DNA of 6,117 nucleotides, taken from Gammaproteobacteria bacterium. Lineage in GTDB: Bacteria > Pseudomonadota > Gammaproteobacteria > Pseudomonadales > Azotimanducaceae. The first letter of the stretch is position 1; each line of letters starts with the position of its first letter. Positions 1 through 6,117 of the stretch are shown here, piece by piece. Location of the stretch: NCBI GenBank assembly GCA_002690405.1, contig NZEI01000012.1, positions 14,139 to 20,255 of the forward strand. Direction: 5' to 3'. The position numbers were made by a program, and so were the translations under genes. The notes beneath the pieces are model-generated. The model did not search any database, was not told the DNA's origin, and worked only from the letters and a program-made list of their open reading frames with translations.

Positions 1-482
1 GCCATATCGCGACGCAGAGTTTTTGACCAGTCCGGCAAGATATTGGTAAGACTGGTGCAGGCCCGATGAAATAATGCCAACTCACGACCCAGCGCCTCTA
101 TGTGGTGGGCCTGCAACTGTTTGGGCAATTGAGTGTCGATCGCAATTGGATTGTAAAAAACCACCCATACATCCAGCAGTTCATCCTGATGTCGGTAGAT
201 GAAGAGCTGATTCTTTTTTACCAAAGACCGCGACAAGAATTGATCGAATGGCGTAGGTAGGTTGTTTGCTAGGGCATTTATGAGAGTGTGGTCTTCGACA
301 AAACTTTCGTAACGACCAAAATACGACACCTTGCCGATGACCATGTCGCCATTTTCCAGGCGCACGCGAAATACGTGATTAGTCGAAACCAAGACGCTGA
401 TGTCGTCAACACTTTGAACAGCACGCGAATCGTCATAGTGCGCCCAAGCACGGGCGACAATATCTAAAAAGTTGATCTGCAT
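1..482 (-). CDS. Partial APH-type phosphotransferase (kinase fold), N-terminal part only
   Basis: The frame is open from an ATG at 482 to the left edge, giving 160 residues that begin MQINFLDIVARAW; the 3' end lies outside the window. The pattern fits the N-lobe of the aminoglycoside phosphotransferase/homoserine-kinase-like fold. A strand pair (NHVFRVRLENGDMVIGK, residues 35-51) ends in Lys51, a candidate ATP-binding lysine. A helix with Glu63 follows (ESFVEDHTLINAL), then hinge-like strands (residues 92-112) and the start of the C-lobe helix (IEALGRELALFHRAC, residues 128-142), which resembles the LGxxLAxLH helix of these enzymes. The catalytic HxD loop would lie beyond the edge and cannot be checked. 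Substrate is unknown; family members phosphorylate small molecules or proteins, and resistance should not be assumed. No good Shine-Dalgarno precedes the ATG, and an in-frame GTG nine codons upstream is an alternative start. The reading frame is well supported; the family call is moderate. Confidence 0.6.
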   Translation of the reverse strand, partial: MQINFLDIVARAWAHYDDSRAVQSVDDISVLVSTNHVFRVRLENGDMVIGKVSYFGRYESFVEDHTLINALANNLPTPFDQFLSRSLVKKNQLFIYRHQDELLDVWVVFYNPIAIDTQLPKQLQAHHIEALGRELALFHRACTSLTNILPDWSKTLRRDM

Positions 483-591
483 AGCCGCTACAACAGAATG
501 TCTTCGCACTCTGTGTAACAAATCACTGATAGCGTATGCAATCGATTTCTTCCGCCAATCTTAATTGCACTGAGTATGGCGGTTGCTGGCG

Positions 592-614
592 GCCGCAGCG
601 CTAAACGCTGCGGC
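592..614 (-). terminator. Stem-loop downstream of the FKBP gene, possible terminator without a T-tract
   Basis: GCCGCAGCG (592-600) and CGCTGCGGC (606-614) form a perfect 9-bp GC-rich stem with a 5-base loop. It begins 17 bases past the FKBP stop codon. Position and strength suit a transcription end or an mRNA 3' stabilising structure for the minus-strand FKBP message. Neither strand has a run of T after the stem, so it is not a textbook intrinsic terminator. It could also be a dispersed REP-like unit; only one copy is seen here. Confidence 0.4.
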
Positions 615-631
615 GCCGAGAGGCCTGTAGA

Positions 632-1321
632 TCAGTCAACGATGCTTAATAATTCAACTTCGAAAACCAACGTCGCCTGTGGGGGAATAACACCGCCGGT
701 ACCGCGCTCGCCGTAGGCCAATTCAGGTGGAATAACTAAACGCCATTTGGAACCAACCGCCATCAATTGCAGCGCCTCGGTCCAACCTGCAATTACCCGA
801 TTCACGGGAAACTCCCCCGGCACACCGCGGTCGACAGAACTGTCGAATACTGTGCCATCAATCAAGGTGCCATGATAATGAGTAGATACTGTATCAGTGG
901 GGCCTGGCTTCGGCCCGGTACCGGTTTTAATAACCTCGTACTGTAGGCCTGATGGAAGCGTTGTCACTTCGGGTCGAGCACCGTTAGTGGCACGAAACTG
1001 ATCACCCGCAACGCTCTTGTCTGAGTTGATTGCCTGTCTGAGAGCCTGCAGAACCGCTTCCTCGCGATCCGATGCAACCTGAGATTCTTTGCCCGCAATA
1101 GCGTCAGCCGTGCCCAAGGCGAATGCATCTAGATTGATGGCATCGCCAGTCTGCTCGAGCATGGTCCGCATTTGCTGATAGCCAATTAGATAACTGGCGC
1201 TGTCGAGATCTGATGTTTGATCGAGTGCTTGGTCAGACATCGCTTTTTCCTCAGTTTGACACCCAAAAATAGACGCCATCAAAAATAGCGAGCATATAGA
1301 GCGAATAAGATTCTTTTTCAT
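632..1321 (-). CDS. FKBP-type peptidyl-prolyl cis-trans isomerase, Mip/FkpA-like lipoprotein
   Basis: This 229-residue protein catalyses cis-trans isomerisation of prolyl bonds and probably acts as a folding catalyst or chaperone for exported proteins. Residues 1-20 form a signal peptide (MKKNLIR, then a hydrophobic stretch) ending in a lipobox-like IFG-C. Cys21 would be lipidated, and Gln22 at +2 predicts outer-membrane sorting. Residues 30-110 match the FKBP N-terminal dimerisation domain (SYLIGYQQM). Residues 123-229 are the FKBP domain, starting LPSGLQYEV. The binding and catalytic positions of FKBP12 are present: Tyr149, Phe159-Asp160 (VFDSS), Val176-Ile177, Trp180 (VIAGWTEALQLM), Tyr203 (LAYGERG) and Phe220. 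An in-frame ATG at 1351 would add ten residues (MAVADKKGSL), but 1321 is preferred because AAAGGA lies 6 bases upstream and the signal peptide then begins at MKK. The N-domain helix seems shorter than in Mip. It is transcribed divergently from prc. Function is secure; the exact paralogue (fkpA, fklB or mip) is not. Confidence 0.95.
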   Translation of the reverse strand: MKKNLIRSICSLFLMASIFGCQTEEKAMSDQALDQTSDLDSASYLIGYQQMRTMLEQTGDAINLDAFALGTADAIAGKESQVASDREEAVLQALRQAINSDKSVAGDQFRATNGARPEVTTLPSGLQYEVIKTGTGPKPGPTDTVSTHYHGTLIDGTVFDSSVDRGVPGEFPVNRVIAGWTEALQLMAVGSKWRLVIPPELAYGERGTGGVIPPQATLVFEVELLSIVD

Positions 1322-1327
1322 TAACGA

Positions 1328-1333
1328 TCCTTT
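1328..1333 (-). promoter_or_regulatory. Ribosome binding site deciding the FKBP start
   Basis: Read on the minus strand, AAAGGA sits 6 bases before the ATG at 1321, inside a longer A-rich run (AAAAAAGGA). The alternative ATG at 1351 has only a weak GGTAG upstream. This supports the shorter 229-residue product whose first residues form a lipoprotein signal. Confidence 0.75.
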
Positions 1334-1356
1334 TTTGTCGGCAACAGCCATAAGCT

Positions 1357-1370
1357 ACCAATAAATTGGT
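1357..1370. promoter_or_regulatory. 14-bp dyad upstream of the FKBP gene, operator-like
   Basis: ACCAATAAATTGGT has perfect 6-bp arms (ACCAAT/ATTGGT) around a 2-base centre. It starts 36 bases before the FKBP ATG, between a TTGACT (1386-1391, minus strand) and the ribosome binding site. A dimeric regulator bound here would be well placed to affect FKBP transcription, but no regulator family is recognised and chance is possible. Confidence 0.25.
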
Positions 1371-1414
1371 GAACGCCCCCTTGTTAGTCAAAGAGAGGGT
1401 CACAAATAAGGGCT

Positions 1415-1442
1415 TTGACATTTGCTGACGTCGAGTTATGTT
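1415..1442 (+). promoter_or_regulatory. Candidate sigma-70-type promoter toward prc
   Basis: An exact TTGACA (1415-1420) is followed after 16 bases by TATGTT (1437-1442), which matches four of six -10 positions. It would give a leader of about 265 bases for prc, which is long, so a closer promoter cannot be ruled out. TAGAAT at 1703-1708 resembles a -10 box but lies too near the prc ATG to be its promoter. Confidence 0.3.
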
Positions 1443-1581
1443 TACACCAGAAGTATACACTGCGAACAACCAACAATTTGTTTGCGCTCTTTTAACGTGG
1501 TACTTGAGTTGCACGGCGACTATAACAGAGATGCATACGCATTTTTTACAGCCTTGAGAGCAGTGGCACATTAGCCAAGGT

Positions 1582-1608
1582 CTTGCATCCCGATCTCTGC
1601 AATGCAAG
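1582..1608. repeat. 7-bp inverted repeat in the prc leader region
   Basis: CTTGCAT (1582-1588) and ATGCAAG (1602-1608) are perfect inverted copies separated by 13 bases, about 110 bases before the prc start. It may be a binding site or a short RNA hairpin; a repeat of this length can also arise by chance. Confidence 0.25.
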
Positions 1609-1714
1609 TGGGTAACAACTGAGGTTTCTTCAATACGGATCCGCGGCAGCAGCGCGCTGTGGTCGGGAATAAACCAACTGGTTGTTGGCGATAACCTATA
1701 GGTAGAATCAAGTT

Positions 1715-4048
1715 ATGACTTCTAAAACGCACCGCCTCACACCTTTTTACATCTTCGTAAGCGCTGTTGCATTCCTATTTATGGTGGCCGTTGCACCTTC
1801 GCTGTTGGCGGTAGACGACGCCCAAGTAACCCAAGCCCAAAGCAATCCCGTCGCGCCTGAGGATAACGAGCAGTGGCAGCCCCTCAAACCACTGGCTGAA
1901 CACCCGCGAACCAGCAGCAACGTGGTCGAGCAATTGCGGCGCAACCATTACATCCGTAAGCCTATCGATGACGAACTATCCAGCGAGATATTTGACAAGT
2001 ACTTGGGCATGCTCGACGGCAACCGTTCCTATTTTTTAGCCAGCGACATCGAAAGCTTTGAACCACTGCGGTTGCGGTTGGACAATGCGCTGAAGAGCAG
2101 CGATCTTGAGCCGGCTTTCCTGATGTTCAATCGTTATCAGCAGCGCTTGTTCGAGCGGTTGAATTATTCGCTATCTCTGCTCGAGGGCGGCGTCGAGCAA
2201 TTTGATTTCACGCTTGACGAGTCCCTGCAAATTGATCGCGAAGACGCCCAGTGGCCCATCGATGGCGAGGCCCAAGACGATCTATGGCGGCGACGTTTGA
2301 AAGCGCAAATTTTATCCTTACGGCTCAATGATAAAGACGATACCGAAGTCGCCGAAATTTTGACTAAGCGTCTGCGCAACCAAATAAAGATGGCCAAGCG
2401 CAATAAGAGCGAAGATGCCTTTCAGCTGTATATGAATGCGTTCGCCAGCACATACGACCCACACACTCAATATTTCTCGCCGCGCACCTCGGAAAATTTC
2501 AACATCAACATGTCGTTATCACTGGAGGGTATCGGCGCGGTTCTTAAGAGCGAAGATGATGTTACGTCCATCGTGCGCCTGGTTCCTGCAGGACCGGCAG
2601 CAAAGTCCAAGGCGATCAAGCCCACGGATAAGATCACCGCAGTTGGCCAAGGTAAGGACGGCCCCATGATCGATGTTGTTGGCTGGCGACTCGACGATGT
2701 CGTTGAGTTGATTCGTGGCCCTCGAGGATCGACGGTTCAGCTTCAAGTGATCAGCGCCGACGCGGACGAGGAGACTAGTAAGCGTGTCACCATCGTGCGC
2801 AACACGATAAAACTCGAAGAGCAAGCCGCCCAAGCTCGGATCATTGAGGTAGCCAAACCCAAGGCGCTTGGGCTGACCCCAGTAAGCATTACCGATAACG
2901 ATGAGCCAATGCGCATCGGCGTTATCGAAATTCCCACGTTCTACATTGACTTTAAGGCGCAGCAGCAGGGTGAGAAGGATTTCCGCAGCACCACTCGCGA
3001 CGTGCGACGGCTTATCGAGCAACTACGCGAGGAGAACATCCAAGGCTTAATCATCGACCTGCGCAGCAACGGCGGCGGCTCACTGCAGGAAGCCGATTCC
3101 ATGACGGGTTTATTCATTGGTGCCGGCCCCACCGTGCAGGTCAAGGCGGCGCGGCGCCAAGCTAGCGTCTACAGCAGTAATTCGGACGAAGTCGCTTGGA
3201 GTGGACCGCTGGCGGTTATGGTCAACCGACTCTCCGCGTCCGCATCTGAAATCTTTGCCGGCGCCATCCAAGACTACAAGCGTGGCATTGTCATCGGCAG
3301 CCAAACGTTCGGCAAGGGTACGGTACAGACGCTGATCCCACTGAATCGCGGACAGCTCAAGCTTACCGCAGCCAAGTTCTATCGAATCTCTGGAGAAAGC
3401 ACTCAGCATCAAGGTATTACCCCCGATGTGACGTTCCCAACTCTTGTTGATTCAGCGCAAATCGGCGAAAGCACCCTAGACGACGCAATGCCATGGGACA
3501 TGATCAAGCCTGCGGTTTATACCCCAATCGATCAGCTGTCTGCGCGCATCAATACTCTCAGGCAGCGTCATGAACAGCGCGCTGCCAACGATCCGCACTT
3601 CGATTACTACAATGCGCTGAGAGCACGGAGCAAGGCCAATTCGGAACAAGTGTATCTATCGCTTAATGAAGATACTCGTCGCAATGAGAAATCTGCAGAC
3701 GATGATTGGCGCCTGACAGTTGAAAACCGCCTCAGAGTGGCGACGGACAAGCCACCAGCTAGTGACCTTGATGAGCTGGATGCGCTGATCGAGGCTGAAA
3801 ATGAAACAGCAGAAGATGACTTGGCGACAATAGAGTCAGCATCCACCGCGACCGAGAATTCCACTACTGAGGCTATCGAGCCGGATACCATAGAATTGGT
3901 AGAAGACGACGCACTATTGCAGGAAGCAGGTAATATCGTCGCGGATTTGGTGCAGTTGCGCATGAGCGAGGTTGGTGCCAACGACATCGCCAATGGCACT
4001 GCTGGGCAACTACCTAGCGGAATCGCTGCCAACCAAAACGAAAGCTAA
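1715..4048 (+). CDS. prc: Tail-specific (C-terminal processing) protease Prc/Tsp, S41 family
   Basis: This periplasmic serine protease recognises C-termini through a PDZ domain and trims or degrades envelope proteins; in relatives it matures penicillin-binding protein 3 and removes murein hydrolases. The 777 residues read in order: signal peptide (about 11-32, likely cut after Ala32); helical N-terminal domain (about 60-250, with IFDKYLGMLDGNRSYFLAS and YDPHTQYFSP); PDZ domain (about 265-350, LEGIGAVL); S41 domain (about 400-575, LIIDLRSNGGGSLQEA); and a C-terminal domain of the Prc type. The catalytic set is intact: Ser509 in SASASEIF and Lys534 in TFGKGTVQ, 25 residues apart as in E. coli Prc (Ser430/Lys455), with Asp520 matching Asp441. 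It is about 95 residues longer than E. coli Prc (682). Much of the excess appears to be an acidic low-complexity stretch near residues 684-735. The start is chosen because the signal peptide begins there; only a weak AGGT precedes it, 11 bases away. No terminator follows the stop. Confidence 0.97.
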   Translation: MTSKTHRLTPFYIFVSAVAFLFMVAVAPSLLAVDDAQVTQAQSNPVAPEDNEQWQPLKPLAEHPRTSSNVVEQLRRNHYIRKPIDDELSSEIFDKYLGMLDGNRSYFLASDIESFEPLRLRLDNALKSSDLEPAFLMFNRYQQRLFERLNYSLSLLEGGVEQFDFTLDESLQIDREDAQWPIDGEAQDDLWRRRLKAQILSLRLNDKDDTEVAEILTKRLRNQIKMAKRNKSEDAFQLYMNAFASTYDPHTQYFSPRTSENFNINMSLSLEGIGAVLKSEDDVTSIVRLVPAGPAAKSKAIKPTDKITAVGQGKDGPMIDVVGWRLDDVVELIRGPRGSTVQLQVISADADEETSKRVTIVRNTIKLEEQAAQARIIEVAKPKALGLTPVSITDNDEPMRIGVIEIPTFYIDFKAQQQGEKDFRSTTRDVRRLIEQLREENIQGLIIDLRSNGGGSLQEADSMTGLFIGAGPTVQVKAARRQASVYSSNSDEVAWSGPLAVMVNRLSASASEIFAGAIQDYKRGIVIGSQTFGKGTVQTLIPLNRGQLKLTAAKFYRISGESTQHQGITPDVTFPTLVDSAQIGESTLDDAMPWDMIKPAVYTPIDQLSARINTLRQRHEQRAANDPHFDYYNALRARSKANSEQVYLSLNEDTRRNEKSADDDWRLTVENRLRVATDKPPASDLDELDALIEAENETAEDDLATIESASTATENSTTEAIEPDTIELVEDDALLQEAGNIVADLVQLRMSEVGANDIANGTAGQLPSGIAANQNES

Positions 4049-4200
4049 TCAGCCGTTATCGGCAGGATGAGACGCTGGTTAAAGCCTAACTCTCTCGATG
4101 CGTGCTGCGGCTGCGTTGTAGCGAAATGCCAGAAGCGCCTGAGGTCCGTTGCAAGCACCGCATAGATGGGTCATGGTTGCCAGACCGTTAGAGAGTTGCG
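4049..4200 (+). other. Leader between prc and the permease gene, with two tiny upstream ORFs
   Basis: This 152-base gap has no T-tract terminator; the only local hairpin is GCCG-TTAT-CGGC (4052-4063). Two small plus-strand frames occur. One, 4067-4165, has 32 codons and four cysteines. The other, 4126-4191, has 21 codons beginning MPEAPEVR and ends at a TAG in frame with the permease, 9 bases before its ATG. AACTCTCT (4088-4095) is the reverse complement of AGAGAGTT (4190-4197), which covers the weak GAGAG ribosome site. Nothing shows that either small frame is translated. Co-transcription with prc is possible. Confidence 0.45.
4191..4195 (+). promoter_or_regulatory. Weak ribosome binding site of the permease gene
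   Basis: GAGAG lies 5 bases before the ATG at 4201. It is a poor Shine-Dalgarno, but the in-frame TAG at 4189-4191 excludes any longer N-terminus, and the protein fits its family from Met1. Confidence 0.45.
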
Positions 4201-6033
4201 ATGTCAGCACTACCACCATTGCCCGATCCCCATGCCCTGATGATGCTCGCCCTGACCGCCGGGGCGCTGGTGTTATTCAGTATTGAACGGCTCCAGCTCG
4301 CGGTAACCTCGCTGAGCTTGCTCACCATTATCGCGCTGACCTTTGCCCTTTTCCCCTATCCAGATGTTGACCCAATGATGTTCTTTCGTGGTTTTGCCCA
4401 TGAGGCGCTTATTGCTGTTTGTGCACTGATGACACTCGGCCAGGGTTTGGTCAAAACCGGCGCATTAGAGCCAGTGGGACGAGTCTTGGGGCAGTTATGG
4501 GGGCGAATGCCCGCATTGTCATTACTCATCACTTTAGTGGTGGGCGCCCTACTTTCAGCCTTTATCAATAACACGCCTATCGTCGTACTGTTGCTACCGA
4601 TCCTCATATCGGTCTGTCTGCGCACCAATAAATCACCGAGCAAGATCCTTATCCCAATGGGTTTTGCCACCTTGGTCGGCGGCATGGCGACAACCATTGG
4701 CACCTCAACTAATTTATTAGTCGTCGGCATTGCGAAAGACCTCGGCATCGCCGAATTTAATATGTTCTCATTCGCCCTGCCCGCAGCCATCGCGGCCATT
4801 ATCGCGATTATCTATCTGTGGCTGATTGCACCACTATTGTTGCCGCGCCGAGAAACGGCACTTGATACCGACAGCCCACGCTTATTCGCTGCACGTCTAT
4901 TGCTTGGAGAATCCAGTGCAGCCGTAGGAATGACCGTGGCCGAGGCTCGCGCACTTGCAGACTCCGACGTGAACATTCGCAGAATCTTGCGCGAGGACGC
5001 GATGTTAATGCCATTACCTGATGTGATCTTACGCCCGGGCGACCGGCTCCGATTGTTCGACACTCCAGCCAATTTGCATGCTATTGCAAGCGCGCTCGGG
5101 GGCGAACTCTACGCCGGTGGCCTACGCCAGGACGAGCAACCCGTTTCAGCAACAAACCCGCTGAGTCCAGGCGAGCAGAGACTGGCCGAACTGGCAGTGG
5201 TGCAAGGATCAAGTCTCGATGGCACCAGCCTGGCAGAAAATCAATTCATCCAGCGCCATCGACTGGTCGCTCTGGCATTACACCGCAAAGGCCAGAACTT
5301 GTGGCGAGCTAACGAACGGCTAAAAGACTTAACCCTGCAAACTGGCGATGTGTTGTTGGTCCAAGGGCACAATGATGCGCTACGCGCGATGAAACAATCC
5401 ACTGAGCTCTTGCTGCTCGATCACAGCATAACCCTACCCCGTACCGATAAGGCGCTACCGGCACTGATCATCACAGCGGCAACAGTCTTACTGGCAGCCA
5501 CTGGGGTCTTACCGATCGCCATCGCCGCCATTGCCGGTACAGGCCTGATGCTGCTCACCCAATGCCTAACCCTAGGTGCGGCGGTGCGCGCTATAAGTCC
5601 GGCAATTTATTTCGTCGTCGCCGCCAGTTTGGCCTTAGGCATGGCATTGCAGGCGACCGGCGCTACTGCTTACTTGACCGATTTATTTTTATACGCCACC
5701 CAGGGTGCCAGCCCGGCCATCATATTATCGGCATTAATGTTGTTATTAGCGGTACTGACCAATGTTGTATCCAATAACGCCGCTGCGGTGATCGGCACGC
5801 CGATCGCAGTGGGCATCGCCCAACAGCTGCAATTACCTGCCGAAGCATTTATCTTGGCCGTACTCTTTGGTGCAAACATGAGCTATGCGACACCCATGGC
5901 GTACAAAACCAATCTCTTAGTTATGAACGCTGGCAATTACCGCTTTATCGATTTCGTAAAGGTTGGGGTGCCGCTAACCATTATAATGTGGCTCACTTTA
6001 AGCTGGCTGTTGGCGTTTTTGTATGTTTGGTAA
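4201..6033 (+). CDS. SLC13-family permease with two RCK_C (TrkA-C) domains
   Basis: An inner-membrane secondary transporter of the ion transporter superfamily, probably for an anion such as a dicarboxylate or sulfate; the substrate cannot be read from sequence. The 610 residues form two membrane halves around a soluble middle. First half (about 12-213): helices near 14-52 and 66-88, NNTPIVVLLLPILISV (123-138) in a hairpin, and GGMATTIGTSTNLLV (160-174), a substrate- and cation-binding hairpin in this family. Middle: two RCK_C domains at about 226-306 and 324-402, each ending in a GD-plus-strand segment (RPGDRLRLFD; QTGDVLLVQG). Second half (about 419-610): NVVSNNAAAVIGTPIAVGI (521-539), the second NN-type hairpin, and SYATPMAYKTNLLVM (561-575), matching the ATPxxYxTNL motif of SLC13 permeases. 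Length is typical for the form with two RCK_C domains. No frameshift or missing motif is seen. An exported-protein ORF overlaps its stop by 11 bases. Confidence 0.93.
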   Translation: MSALPPLPDPHALMMLALTAGALVLFSIERLQLAVTSLSLLTIIALTFALFPYPDVDPMMFFRGFAHEALIAVCALMTLGQGLVKTGALEPVGRVLGQLWGRMPALSLLITLVVGALLSAFINNTPIVVLLLPILISVCLRTNKSPSKILIPMGFATLVGGMATTIGTSTNLLVVGIAKDLGIAEFNMFSFALPAAIAAIIAIIYLWLIAPLLLPRRETALDTDSPRLFAARLLLGESSAAVGMTVAEARALADSDVNIRRILREDAMLMPLPDVILRPGDRLRLFDTPANLHAIASALGGELYAGGLRQDEQPVSATNPLSPGEQRLAELAVVQGSSLDGTSLAENQFIQRHRLVALALHRKGQNLWRANERLKDLTLQTGDVLLVQGHNDALRAMKQSTELLLLDHSITLPRTDKALPALIITAATVLLAATGVLPIAIAAIAGTGLMLLTQCLTLGAAVRAISPAIYFVVAASLALGMALQATGATAYLTDLFLYATQGASPAIILSALMLLLAVLTNVVSNNAAAVIGTPIAVGIAQQLQLPAEAFILAVLFGANMSYATPMAYKTNLLVMNAGNYRFIDFVKVGVPLTIIMWLTLSWLLAFLYVW

Positions 6034-6117
6034 GTTACAGGAGCTACATCCAACGCGCTGGGCGGCAACCTTTTGCGGCTTAGTTGTGCTAATGGTCAGC
6101 GCCGTCGCCCACAGCGG
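6023..6117 (+). CDS. Start of a probable exported protein, truncated by the window edge
   Basis: An ATG at 6023 opens a frame that runs to the right edge (31 full codons plus 2 bases), overlapping the permease stop by 11 bases in the +1 frame. The residues read as a Sec signal peptide: a charged start (MFGKLQELHPTR), a hydrophobic core (WAATFCGLVVLMVSA, residues 13-27) and an AVA-HS cleavage site after Ala29. The overlap suggests translational coupling to the permease, since the ATG has no strong ribosome site of its own. AGGAG at 6039-6043 is followed by no suitable start at normal spacing. In-frame GTG (6086) or ATG (6092) starts would spoil the signal peptide. The mature protein is outside the window, so no function is offered. 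A short open frame can be fortuitous, but the complete signal-peptide architecture argues for a real gene. Confidence 0.55.
   Translation, partial: MFGKLQELHPTRWAATFCGLVVLMVSAVAHS

Larger units (their letters stand above)
1322..1714. other. Divergent intergenic region between the FKBP and prc genes
   Basis: These 393 bases separate two genes that point away from each other, so both promoters should lie here. I see a plus-strand TTGACA (1415-1420) with TATGTT after 16 bases, and minus-strand pieces: TTGACT (1386-1391) and a separate TATACT (1452-1457), neither with a convincing partner. There is a 14-bp dyad (1357-1370), a 7-bp inverted repeat (1582-1588/1602-1608) and a 10-bp palindrome CAGCGCGCTG (1650-1659). 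A 118-codon minus-strand frame crosses the region and enters the FKBP gene, but it has no recognisable domain or ribosome site and looks fortuitous. No RNA gene or mobile element was recognised. Confidence 0.7.

Noticed and set aside
278..460. 60-codon minus-strand frame inside the phosphotransferase region
   Set aside because: It is in a different frame from the longer open frame (1-482), which has a kinase-like pattern; this one has none.
1251..1607. 118-codon minus-strand frame covering the FKBP-prc intergenic region, and its 56-residue internal version starting MSKPLFVTLSL at 1422
   Set aside because: No ribosome site, no recognisable domain, odd Cys-rich N-terminus, and it overlaps the FKBP N-terminus in another frame. 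It fills the space expected to hold two divergent promoters.
1682..1708. TTGTTG-TAGAAT as a prc promoter
   Set aside because: The spacer is only 15 bases and transcription would begin at or inside the start codon, which would make prc leaderless.
2519..3022. 167-codon minus-strand frame antisense to prc
   Set aside because: The plus-strand Prc protein is full length with intact motifs through this stretch; the antisense frame resembles no family and is a coding shadow.
3607..4032. 141-codon Ser-rich minus-strand frame antisense to the prc 3' end
   Set aside because: Its Ser/Ala-rich composition is what the reverse complement of the acidic Asp/Glu/Ala/Thr codons of Prc would give; no ribosome site or domain.
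4126..4149. Possible relic of an Fpg/Nei glycosylase start (MPEAPEVR)
   Set aside because: Only eight residues agree, and no frame downstream continues the similarity, so chance is the simpler explanation.
4356..4799. 147-codon minus-strand frame antisense to the permease
   Set aside because: It lies opposite a well-conserved membrane region of the permease and has no domain of its own.

Overview
The window looks like ordinary chromosomal DNA of a gammaproteobacterium. This rests on a full-length Prc/Tsp-type tail-specific protease of the gammaproteobacterial layout, a Mip/FkpA-like lipoprotein FKBP isomerase, Shine-Dalgarno-type starts and moderate base composition. An aquatic or marine lineage is plausible, but the sequence does not fix a genus.

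Layout, left to right. (1) On the minus strand, a gene running off the left edge encodes the N-terminal 160 residues of what looks like an APH-type (kinase-fold) phosphotransferase. (2) A 149-base spacer holds a strong 9-bp stem-loop just downstream of the next gene. (3) On the minus strand, a 229-residue FKBP-type peptidyl-prolyl isomerase with a lipoprotein signal. (4) A 393-base divergent intergenic region with candidate promoter elements and two dyads but no convincing gene. (5) On the plus strand, a 777-residue tail-specific protease (Prc) with an intact Ser/Lys site and an unusually long acidic C-terminal stretch. (6) A 151-base leader with two tiny upstream ORFs and no clear terminator. 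(7) On the plus strand, a 610-residue SLC13-family permease carrying two RCK_C (TrkA-C) domains. (8) At the right edge, the start of another plus-strand gene overlapping the permease stop by 11 bases, whose first 31 residues read as a cleavable signal peptide.

The FKBP isomerase and Prc both act in the cell envelope: one helps fold exported proteins, the other degrades or trims them. Their divergent promoters share one intergenic region, so shared control is possible but not shown. The permease and the exported protein after it may be translationally coupled. The phosphotransferase has no evident link to the rest. I found no mobile element, CRISPR array, RNA gene or clearly new biological system. 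The points most worth a second look are the Prc acidic insertion, the unlisted gene start at the right edge and the short ORFs in the permease leader.
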